This document shows, piece after piece, positions 9,212-16,677 of a DNA stretch of 64,000 nt (position 1 is the stretch's first letter; every line of letters starts with the position of its first letter). The translations under genes were made by a program, and so were the position numbers. Source of the stretch: CAKZML01 sp963823435. Its GTDB lineage: Bacteria; Pseudomonadota; Gammaproteobacteria; Steroidobacterales; BM003. The notes under the pieces were generated by a model. That model was not told the origin of the DNA and searched no databases. It was given only the letters and a program-made list of their open reading frames with translations. The stretch lies in assembly GCA_963823435.1 (NCBI GenBank), contig CAWGLN010000001.1, positions 372,001 to 436,000 of the forward strand. The letters run 5' to 3'.

Positions 9212-10828
9212 GTGATTATCAATCAAAGTGAGCTTTCGCCGTTCGAAAAGCTTATCAGCCTGTTCACCCGGATCCGTCCTGGCGAGGGGCGTAGCGTAGC
9301 CTGGTTGCTGCTGCATGCATTCCTGTTGATGTGCGCCTACTATCTTGCCCGCACCTCAAGGGAAACCTTCATCCTTACCGAAGGCACTGCGGCTTTGCGC
9401 AGCTATGCCTCCGGTATACAGGCGGCCTTGTTGATATTTATGCTGCCTCTCTACGGCATGCTTTTCCGTCTCCCGGACAGGTCCTTGATCATCCAACGTA
9501 TCAACCTGATACTCGGCCTGAGCCTGATTCCCTTCTATATCGCACACCAGATGTCGCTTCACATCGGGTTTCCCCTGTTTATCTGGAGCGGCATTCTGGC
9601 TGTCATGGTGACTTCCCAGTTCTGGGCCTTCGCCACCGACCTTTTCAACCTGAAAACCGGGCAGCGACTGTTTGCAGTCATCGGTATTGGCATCAGCCTG
9701 GGGGCCCTGTGCGGCGCCCTGCTTGCGAAGAACCTGATCGGATACATTGGTGCGGATGGCTTGCTGTTGGCATCGTCCGCTTTTTTTCTCTCCACTATGC
9801 CCCTGTCACGCCTGTCGAGTGACGCGGTGCCCGATGCAAATCGCCCCCCCACCATAGAACACAAATCTGACGCTGCAGAGAAAGTCTTTGGTGGACTGGC
9901 GCTGGTCATCAAGGATCCTTATCTCATACTTATCGCGGCCCTGGTGGTCCTGCTGAACTGGTCCGAGGCAACCGGCGAATATATTCTGAATGACTACATA
10001 AAGACCGCCTCCATGGCTCTTCCCGAGCACGACAGGGAAGGCTGGATAGGGGCGTTCCAGGCGAACATCATGTTCTGGGTAACCCTGCTCAGCGCGACCT
10101 TCCAGCTCTTGCTGGTCTCCAGGATCATCCTCAAGTTCGGTGTCCGCATTGCGGTGGTCATCACACCCGTCGTTTTTGTGCTTGGCTACCTCGCCATGGC
10201 CGCCATTCCGCTGCTGCTGGTTGTGCAGTGGGCTGTCATTGCCATAAAGAGCCTGGATTACAGCTTGTTGAATACCTGCCGAAACGCCTTGCTGCTTCCT
10301 GCCGACCGTGCCGTGAAATACGAGGGGAAAACGGCAATCGATACCCTGTTTTTCCGCTTCGGGGATTTGCTCTCGGCATTTACCGTGTTGATTGGAGTGG
10401 AATTCCTGGGCTGGGGTCACGAACGATTTGTTTTGCTCAACATCTGCCTGTCCCTGTGCATGCTCGGCGTCGCAGTCGTCATAGGCAGGGCATACGCACA
10501 AAAGGCGGCATTGCCGGCTTTCAACAGTGCTCCCGTGGTAGGCAGACAGATACTCGACGCGACGGTTAGCGCGGGTACCCGGACACACCACGATATCCCG
10601 CATGATGCATTTATGGATGCGGACGCCGGGGATGTCCTCACGCTTCGTGCGCAGCAGGTAAACGGCGCCGCCCTGCCACCCTGGGTGCGTCTGAATCGCC
10701 ATCAACACACGATCGAGGCGCACCCGCCGCCAGGCCACCGCGAGACCCTCCTCATCAGGATCGTAGCGACTGATTACGACGGTCTCACCGTCAGCCAGAT
10801 CTTTGAACTAACCATCGTGGACGAGTAA
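9212..10828 (+). CDS. NTP/NDP exchange (Tlc/Npt-like) transporter with C-terminal cadherin-like domain, module copy 1
   Basis: 538-residue inner-membrane protein starting at GTG. The N-terminal RPGEGRSVAW and LARTSRETFILTEG, the central TSQFWAFATDLFN and GQRLFAVIGIGISLG, and the late KYEGKTAIDTLFFRFGD match the bacterial nucleotide (ATP/ADP) exchange transporter family. There are roughly a dozen hydrophobic segments up to residue ~450. Unlike its paralogue at 13318, it carries an extra tail (about residues 456-538) with DADAGDVLTLRA, ALPPWVRL and ATDYDGLTVSQIFELTI, a cadherin/dystroglycan-type Ig-like domain usually found outside the cytoplasm. It converges on a secreted phosphatase-kinase gene. 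Family assignment is by recognition of motifs; substrate is inferred. Confidence 0.8.
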   Translation: MIINQSELSPFEKLISLFTRIRPGEGRSVAWLLLHAFLLMCAYYLARTSRETFILTEGTAALRSYASGIQAALLIFMLPLYGMLFRLPDRSLIIQRINLILGLSLIPFYIAHQMSLHIGFPLFIWSGILAVMVTSQFWAFATDLFNLKTGQRLFAVIGIGISLGALCGALLAKNLIGYIGADGLLLASSAFFLSTMPLSRLSSDAVPDANRPPTIEHKSDAAEKVFGGLALVIKDPYLILIAALVVLLNWSEATGEYILNDYIKTASMALPEHDREGWIGAFQANIMFWVTLLSATFQLLLVSRIILKFGVRIAVVITPVVFVLGYLAMAAIPLLLVVQWAVIAIKSLDYSLLNTCRNALLLPADRAVKYEGKTAIDTLFFRFGDLLSAFTVLIGVEFLGWGHERFVLLNICLSLCMLGVAVVIGRAYAQKAALPAFNSAPVVGRQILDATVSAGTRTHHDIPHDAFMDADAGDVLTLRAQQVNGAALPPWVRLNRHQHTIEAHPPPGHRETLLIRIVATDYDGLTVSQIFELTIVDE

Positions 10829-10944
10829 GGCCCCGCCCACACCGCAACCGGCTGATTGCTGCCTGGATTAGACTTGAAGGGGATCTGGCGCCACGGGACA
10901 GCCAACTGGGTACCAGACGCCAGCGTTGCTAATGACCAGGAAAA

Positions 10945-11106
10945 GGGAGTCTCTGATTTATTCCGGGCTTGGCAGATGGGGAGCGAAAAAAGCCAGATTC
11001 AAGGCGCCAATCGCACGCGATAGTGGCGCTATCATGAAAATTGGCAACACAGAAGCTGGATTGTTTGGCCCCAAGATTCAAGTTCATGAATATATCAGAG
11101 ACTCCC
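10945..11106. repeat. MITE-like element, copy 1
   Basis: 162 bp with near-perfect inverted ends: the left begins GGGAGTCTCTGATTTATTC and the right end reads the same in reverse complement with one change. The interior shares long stretches with the copy at 55258 (such as TCAAGGCGCCAATCGCAC and TTGGCAACACAGAAGCTG). It contains no credible gene and sits between the convergent transporter and phosphatase-kinase genes. Flanking AA on both sides could be a short target duplication. Confidence 0.8.
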
Positions 11107-11115
11107 AAGCAATAT

Positions 11116-12954
11116 TTATTCCGGCACGGCGAGATGGTTCTTCAGCAAGCGATCACGCCGCTTGATCAGCGCTTTGACTTGACGCGGCTTCAGGTAACTG
11201 CCAACCGCCGCCTGGACATTTTCCTGTGTGAGCTTCTCCAGGCGTCTGGCGAGAGCCGGTGAAACCACCAGGAATTCGTGGTTCTCAACCTGGGGCGGGA
11301 ACTTCCAGTCCGGTTCAAATGAACGGGAGTGATCGATCAATACCAGGGTCCAGTTTTCTTGAAGAAAGGTCAGGTTTTGCTGGGTTCTGTCCTGGTTGTA
11401 AATCAAGCCATCAAAAACTTTCAACAACTCAAACTGGGGCCTCATGGGACACCAGTTGCCATAGGCGATCTGCTGGTCGAGCACTTCGACCCAGTTGATC
11501 AAACCGTCCACCCAGAACTGCAGGGAACCCGTGACATCGCCTATTTTGCGTTCAACTGTAGCCGGCACCAGGCCAATTCCCAGCAGCCTGTCCACCTTGT
11601 AGGCCGCGACCTCGTATCGCCAGAGGTCTCCAATTTCCATGGCGCCGCGTCTGCGCTTCTCTTTGAAATTAACGTCCTTGAATACGGCTTGCAGACTAAT
11701 CCCGTCTTTTTCCAGATAGACCTTTCTCGGGGTGGTGACGCCCACACCCACTTCCTCGATAGACACGATGTCTGCCGTGGCAAGAAAGTCCTCCAGTTCA
11801 TCATCGGTCAGGTCAGCGGGTCTTGGACCAATACGCCGCGCTTGTTCCTGCACATCGAAGCGTCCCTCTTCACCCAGGTAATAGGCGGACATCCGGCCAT
11901 CCTCGACCAGCAAGGCCGAGGCACGACCGCCGGTGTAGACACTGGACAGCATGCCGGTATCCACCATGACCACCCTGCCTTCCATGCGGGTTTCAATCCG
12001 GTGATCCGGCGTCACGGTATGACCCACGACGACTTTCGTCGCCGCCAATTTATCCAACGCCGACAACAAGGTATCTTCGACGGTCACCGGCACGCACAAG
12101 CTGTCCTCTCTCGTCCACAGCGGACCGTCCGGCGAAAACAAGTCAACGCTGGCGGCTTCGACAAATGCAGCACCCTGCCCTTCGGGCAGACTCTCCGCCA
12201 GTTGCATCCGTTCGTCGAAGTCCAGTTCCGGCCCAACCGCCGTTGCGGTCATCAAGTCCTGCCAGCCACTCTCGTAACTCGCCAACATGCTGTCCAACTG
12301 ACGGTTGGTGCCTTCCAGTCCATGTCGCGCAACCATTTCGGGCAAGCCCCCGTGGACCAGGGCGATGTCGTTAATCACTATCATATAGGGCTGCTCACGC
12401 AGCCAGGTACCGTAGACACCCGAAGGTGCAAAAGCCTGGCGATGACCGAAAAATCCCGGTGGATATTTTTCGTCAAAACTCATGCCACGACTCTCTGCAG
12501 GCAGACTCTCGTAGCGCGCCCTGGCGTCTTCTCTTCGCTCCGGCATCTCGAGATCCTGGTAACTGCGAAACTCGGCCTTGCTCACATTGCGCAGGTCGCC
12601 GGTGAGATTCATGAGTTCATGGTTACCCACGAGAACATGTACACGCCCACCAACGGCCGGAGCCTGCTTCTGCAATTGCATCAGAAGATCCATGATCTTG
12701 CGGGAGTCAGCACCACGATCCAGGATATCCCCGAGACTTACCAGGTGAGTCCGGTCACCTGTCCACGCCCCCTCAGCATCCACCACGCCAGACTGGCGCA
12801 ACAGGCCGAAAAAATCCTGGTAGGCGCCATGAGCATCCCCCACGACCAACATTCGCTTGACCCCGGAAAATCGATATACCTCTTCCTGGGCGAGGGCCGG
12901 CAAAGCCAGCCCAAGAAAACACAAAATCAGCCATGCTCGCAGGCGATACATCAT
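11116..12954 (-). CDS. secreted PPP-type metallophosphatase fused to kinase-like domain, module copy 1
   Basis: Predicted periplasmic protein of 612 residues, starting at the ATG at 12954 because GGAGAG lies six bases upstream (a longer frame reaches 13014). Signal peptide 1-22 (LALPALA then QE). The phosphatase half has GDAHG (39-43), GDILDRG (75-81), GNHE (110-113), a later VHGG and VVGHTV, the metal-binding set of PPP/Shewanella-like phosphatases. The C-terminal domain has VFK (Lys426), RYEVAAYKVDRLLG (Glu448), NQDRTQQN (Asp522, Asn527) and LIDHSRSF (Asp541). This is the Lys-Glu-Asp-Asn-Asp order of PI3/4-kinase-like and FAM20/HipA-like atypical kinases. Phosphatase family is secure; the kinase reading is my inference from motif order. 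Confidence 0.82.
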   Translation of the reverse strand: MMYRLRAWLILCFLGLALPALAQEEVYRFSGVKRMLVVGDAHGAYQDFFGLLRQSGVVDAEGAWTGDRTHLVSLGDILDRGADSRKIMDLLMQLQKQAPAVGGRVHVLVGNHELMNLTGDLRNVSKAEFRSYQDLEMPERREDARARYESLPAESRGMSFDEKYPPGFFGHRQAFAPSGVYGTWLREQPYMIVINDIALVHGGLPEMVARHGLEGTNRQLDSMLASYESGWQDLMTATAVGPELDFDERMQLAESLPEGQGAAFVEAASVDLFSPDGPLWTREDSLCVPVTVEDTLLSALDKLAATKVVVGHTVTPDHRIETRMEGRVVMVDTGMLSSVYTGGRASALLVEDGRMSAYYLGEEGRFDVQEQARRIGPRPADLTDDELEDFLATADIVSIEEVGVGVTTPRKVYLEKDGISLQAVFKDVNFKEKRRRGAMEIGDLWRYEVAAYKVDRLLGIGLVPATVERKIGDVTGSLQFWVDGLINWVEVLDQQIAYGNWCPMRPQFELLKVFDGLIYNQDRTQQNLTFLQENWTLVLIDHSRSFEPDWKFPPQVENHEFLVVSPALARRLEKLTQENVQAAVGSYLKPRQVKALIKRRDRLLKNHLAVPE

Positions 12955-13085
12955 TTTTCGCTCTCCACTGGTTGCGCAGGCGGTCGCCAGCTTGCCACTC
13001 GCAGTCACCGGCACCCGGTAAGTAGTGTAGTCAGAAATTCGCCGGGAGGCGAAAAATGTCCATCTTGTGCCACGAATTCAGGTAG

Positions 13086-13244
13086 AGGACCTCTGAATTA
13101 GTTCCCGACGAAGCACAGTGTGATCGAATATACACAGATCCAGTATGCCTATCGCTCGCAGTCGCAGAACTCGCAAGGATTGACAACACAGAGACGGATT
13201 TCTGATCGCAAGATCCTGGTGCATGCATAAATCAGAGATTCCTT
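13086..13244. repeat. MITE-like element, diverged copy
   Basis: About 160 bp related to the elements at 10945 and 55258. The left end reads AGGACCTCTGAATTA and the right end ATAAATCAGAGATTCC, again inverted; the right interior shares GATTGACAACACAGAG and CGCAAGATC with the better copies. It is older and more diverged. It fills most of the ~360 bp gap between the phosphatase-kinase gene and the second transporter, whose promoter must lie in or beside it. Confidence 0.65.
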
Positions 13245-13317
13245 TTGGGGAATCCCTGCCTGAACTGCTAGGATTCGTCCCTTCTTGAGGTGCGTACCCG
13301 CCAGGATAGAAACCTGA

Positions 13318-14667
13318 ATGACTGAATCTGCTCTACCGTTGTCACCCGGCGAACGACTGCTCTCGCTTTTCACACGCGTCCGCGGTGGTGAAGGCCGGGC
13401 GATAGCCTGGCTGTGTCTGAACGCCACGGTGATCATGCTGGCCTACTACTTGCTCAAGCCGGTGCGTGAGGCGCTTATCCTCACTGAAGGTGGCGCCGCC
13501 TTGCGAACCTATGCAACCGGAGCACAGGCGCTGCTGTTGATTGCTATTCTGCCCTTCTACAGCATGCTGTTCCGTATGAAGGAAAAGTCCCTGCTGATCC
13601 AGCGAGTATATTTACTGCTGGCTATCGGGCTGGTGATGTTTTTCCTGCTCAGGCATCTCGGCATCCTGGTAGGTTTCCCGTTTTATGTTTACGCGGGCAT
13701 CGTGGGCGTGATGGCGACCTCCCAGTTCTGGGCCTTCGCCACCGATCTTTTAAACGTTAACGCCGGACAACGCCTGTTTGGCATCATCGCCATTGGCATC
13801 AGTGTGGGTGGCCTGCTGGGAGCGCAACTCGCCAAGCTGCTGTTTCCGATGCTGGGTCCGGGCGGTCTGATGCTGCTATCCGCCACTTTGTTCGTGGCCT
13901 CACTGCCGCTGAGTCGGCTGGCGAAAAACAGCATCCCTCCCGACGCCAGGGCCAAGGCACCTGAGCCCGGTCCGGAGTCTGCCCGGTTCCCGCTCGGTGG
14001 CCTGGGTATGGTATTCAGAGACAGGTACCTGGTCACGCTTGCGGTGCTGGTATTGCTGCTGAACTGGATCGCCACCACCGGCGAATACGTCATGTCGGAC
14101 TACGTAGTGAATTTGTCCCTGGCCCTGCCAGAAGATCAGCGACAAGCCATGATCGCCGCCTTCATGGGTGATTTGTTCGCCTGGATCACTATCTTGAGTA
14201 CCGGTTTTCAATTGTTGCTGGTATCCCGGATTATCATTATTTTTGGCGTAAAAATTGCTGTCGCCATTCCGCCCTTCGTTTTCGCAGCCGCATTTCTGGG
14301 GATGACGCTACTACCCGTTCTCTGGGTAATGAAGTGGGGAGTGATAGCAATAAAGAGCCTGGATTATTCCCTGCTTAACACCTGCCGAAACGCCCTTTTA
14401 TTGCCGACCAGCCGGGCCGCCAAGTACGAGGCCAAGACCGCGATCGACACGTTCTTCTTTCGCTGTGGCGACCTGGCAGCGGCCGGTACGGTTTACCTGG
14501 GTGCAAACATCCTGGGCTGGGGTCACGTGGAATTTCTGATTTTTGACACGGTGGGAGCGCTGCTGATGCTGGTCATCGCGATAATTGCAGGCAGGGCGTA
14601 CGCACGCAAAGTGTCCGATTCCGGGTTCACGCAAAGGGAACAGGACGCCTCTGACCCTGGTCATTAG
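13318..14667 (+). CDS. NTP/NDP exchange (Tlc/Npt-like) transporter, module copy 2
   Basis: 449-residue paralogue of the transporter at 9212, without the extra cadherin-like tail. Shared landmarks are LFTRVRGGEGRAIAW, LKPVREALILTEGG, TSQFWAFATDLLN, GQRLFGIIAIGISVGG, IKSLDYSLLNTCRNALLLP and KYEAKTAIDTFFFRCGD. Roughly a dozen hydrophobic segments span the protein. It is followed by a convergent phosphatase-kinase paralogue 60 bp away, repeating the arrangement at 9212-12954. Probably exchanges nucleotides across the inner membrane by family resemblance; direction and substrate are unproven. Confidence 0.82.
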   Translation: MTESALPLSPGERLLSLFTRVRGGEGRAIAWLCLNATVIMLAYYLLKPVREALILTEGGAALRTYATGAQALLLIAILPFYSMLFRMKEKSLLIQRVYLLLAIGLVMFFLLRHLGILVGFPFYVYAGIVGVMATSQFWAFATDLLNVNAGQRLFGIIAIGISVGGLLGAQLAKLLFPMLGPGGLMLLSATLFVASLPLSRLAKNSIPPDARAKAPEPGPESARFPLGGLGMVFRDRYLVTLAVLVLLLNWIATTGEYVMSDYVVNLSLALPEDQRQAMIAAFMGDLFAWITILSTGFQLLLVSRIIIIFGVKIAVAIPPFVFAAAFLGMTLLPVLWVMKWGVIAIKSLDYSLLNTCRNALLLPTSRAAKYEAKTAIDTFFFRCGDLAAAGTVYLGANILGWGHVEFLIFDTVGALLMLVIAIIAGRAYARKVSDSGFTQREQDASDPGH

Positions 14668-14727
14668 CCGGTGTCTTGCGGCTAAAACACCACGCTTTCG
14701 TGATGCCAATCTTCGCGATCTGGCGGT

Positions 14728-16623
14728 TCACATATTGTCAGCCTGTCCCTGGTCAAACTCTGACTCAAGGGCGGGCGGCTGTTCCATGTAGTCCCGCACC
14801 AATATGTCGCGCCTGGTCAGCAGACCCCGAATCTGGCTCAGCGAAAGATAGGGATGCAGGGCGGTCGTCAGTTGCTCTCGCCCAAGACCTTGCAGCCGTC
14901 GCGCCATGGTCGGAGTAACCCGCAGGTAATCGGACTGGTTCTTTTGCGAAATACGTGGCTTGGCGGCAAACGCACGTGAATGATCAATCAGGACCAGTAT
15001 CCACTCGGACTTCTCAAACGTCAGATTTTCCTGGGTGCGGTCCAGGTTGTGAATCAGCGCATCGAACACCTTGAGCAACTGGTACTGGGGCTCCATGGCG
15101 CACCAGTCGCCCGGCTCAAGACCCTGTTCTGTAACAATGCGCCAGTTAATCAGGCCATCCACCCAGAATTGCAGCGACCCCCGCCTGCCGTCGATTTCAC
15201 GCTCTACCGTTACCGGCACCACTTGCAGGTCCAAAAGTCGATCAAGCCGGTAGGCCGCGATTTCGTTATGCCAATGATCAGCATATTCGACCACGGTGTT
15301 GCCCATGCGCTGTTCGTTGTGACTGACGCCTTTGAAAACCCCCCTCACACGCACTCCGTCGCGTTCCAGGGTCACCCGCTTGGGCCGGGTAACGCCACTG
15401 CCGAGAGTTTCGATCTTGACGACTTCCGCGTTGGTCAGAAACTCCTCCAGCTGGTCATCACTCATTTGGCCGGGCCGGGGCCCTACACGCCGCAACTCGG
15501 GCAGGATTTCGTGCCCCGAACCCTGGCCAAGGTAGGTGGCAGACAGGACGCCCTTTTCCACTACCAGCGCCGAGGCCACTCCACCCGGGTAGGAACTGGC
15601 GAGCATCCCGGTGTCCAGCATGATGACCTTGCCACCCAGGCGGCTGGAAATCTGTTTGTTGAAGGTAACCGTGTGTCCGACAACCAGCGTATCTGCGTCG
15701 AGCCTTGCCAGCGCCTTATCAAGGTCTTTTTCAACCGCAAGCGGCAGGCACATGCTGTCTTCCCTTGCCCACAAGGGACCCTCGGGCGAAAACAGTGGCT
15801 TCCAGTACTGCTGCTTGAATTTATCGACAATCGGCAGAGAAGATGACCTGGCGAGGCGCGGTCTTTGTCGAAAGGTCGTTGGCAATACAAGACCGAGGTC
15901 CTGCTCAATTTGCGCCCACATCAATTCATAGTTGGCAAGGTCATTGGCAAGGGACCGGTTGGTACCTTCCAGCCCCAGGTAGGCCACCAGCCGGGGCAAA
16001 CCACCATGGGTAAACACGGTAGAGTTCACGACAATCATAAAGGGCAGGGACCGCAGCCACCTGCCATATTTCCCGGTGGGTGAAAACGCTTGCCTGTGCC
16101 CGAAGAAACCCGGTGGATAGGCCTCGTCAAATGAGCGGCTGCGCGCATCCTCCGGCAGGGCCTCGAAGTGCTCACGGGCTATCCGACGTTCGTCTGTATC
16201 CTCCAGGTCGGCATAGGACAGGTACTCCTCATCACTGACGTAGCGAAGGTCACCGGTCAGGTTCATCAGCTCGTGATTGCCGAGCAACACATGCACCCGC
16301 CCGCCGCTCTGCCCGGCCTGGGTCTGCAAACGCATCAACAGATCCATGATCTTGCGTGAGCCCGGACCGCGGTCCGTGAAATCTCCCAGGTTTACGAAGT
16401 GGGTCTTGCCACCCGACCAATGCAGTTGCTCGTCCACCACCCCCGTTTCACGCAACAGGCTGGAGAACTGTTCGTAGGCGCCATGAGAATCAGCCACTGC
16501 AACAAGGCGTTCTACGCCCTGAAAACGATAGGTCTCTGCCCAGGCAACATTCGAAACTGCCAACAGCCCCAGGCAACACCACAACCAGGCGCGTATCCCT
16601 GCACTTTTCAACACCCTATACAC
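14728..16623 (-). CDS. secreted PPP-type metallophosphatase fused to kinase-like domain, module copy 2
   Basis: 631-residue paralogue of the protein at 11116-12954. Signal peptide 1-29 (NVAWA then E). Phosphatase motifs: ADSHG (44-48), in which the usual first Gly of GDxHG is Ala while Asp and His remain, GDFTDRG (80-86), GNHE (115-118), THGG and VVGHTV. The C-terminal domain keeps VFK (Lys431), HNEIAAYRLDRLL (Glu454), NLDRTQEN (Asp528, Asn533) and LIDHSRAF (Asp547), so every presumed kinase residue is conserved between the two copies although much surrounding sequence has drifted. Likely periplasmic. The presumed substrate is unknown. Confidence 0.82.
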   Translation of the reverse strand: MYRVLKSAGIRAWLWCCLGLLAVSNVAWAETYRFQGVERLVAVADSHGAYEQFSSLLRETGVVDEQLHWSGGKTHFVNLGDFTDRGPGSRKIMDLLMRLQTQAGQSGGRVHVLLGNHELMNLTGDLRYVSDEEYLSYADLEDTDERRIAREHFEALPEDARSRSFDEAYPPGFFGHRQAFSPTGKYGRWLRSLPFMIVVNSTVFTHGGLPRLVAYLGLEGTNRSLANDLANYELMWAQIEQDLGLVLPTTFRQRPRLARSSSLPIVDKFKQQYWKPLFSPEGPLWAREDSMCLPLAVEKDLDKALARLDADTLVVGHTVTFNKQISSRLGGKVIMLDTGMLASSYPGGVASALVVEKGVLSATYLGQGSGHEILPELRRVGPRPGQMSDDQLEEFLTNAEVVKIETLGSGVTRPKRVTLERDGVRVRGVFKGVSHNEQRMGNTVVEYADHWHNEIAAYRLDRLLDLQVVPVTVEREIDGRRGSLQFWVDGLINWRIVTEQGLEPGDWCAMEPQYQLLKVFDALIHNLDRTQENLTFEKSEWILVLIDHSRAFAAKPRISQKNQSDYLRVTPTMARRLQGLGREQLTTALHPYLSLSQIRGLLTRRDILVRDYMEQPPALESEFDQGQADNM

Positions 16624-16677
16624 CCCACACCATCAATGGCGCCTGGATACAAGCAATCAAGCCGACCACCAACCGGG

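Noticed and set aside
10926..11165. 79-residue plus-strand frame at the first MITE-like element
   Set aside because: It lies within the element and its homologue at 55258 does not keep the frame.
11329..13101. 590-residue plus-strand frame opposite the phosphatase-kinase gene
   Set aside because: Shadow of the real gene, whose signal peptide and catalytic motifs are clear on the minus strand.
14664..14685. Hairpin TTAGCCG / CGGCTAA at the end of the second transporter
   Set aside because: It overlaps the stop codon and has no T-run, so I do not call it a terminator.
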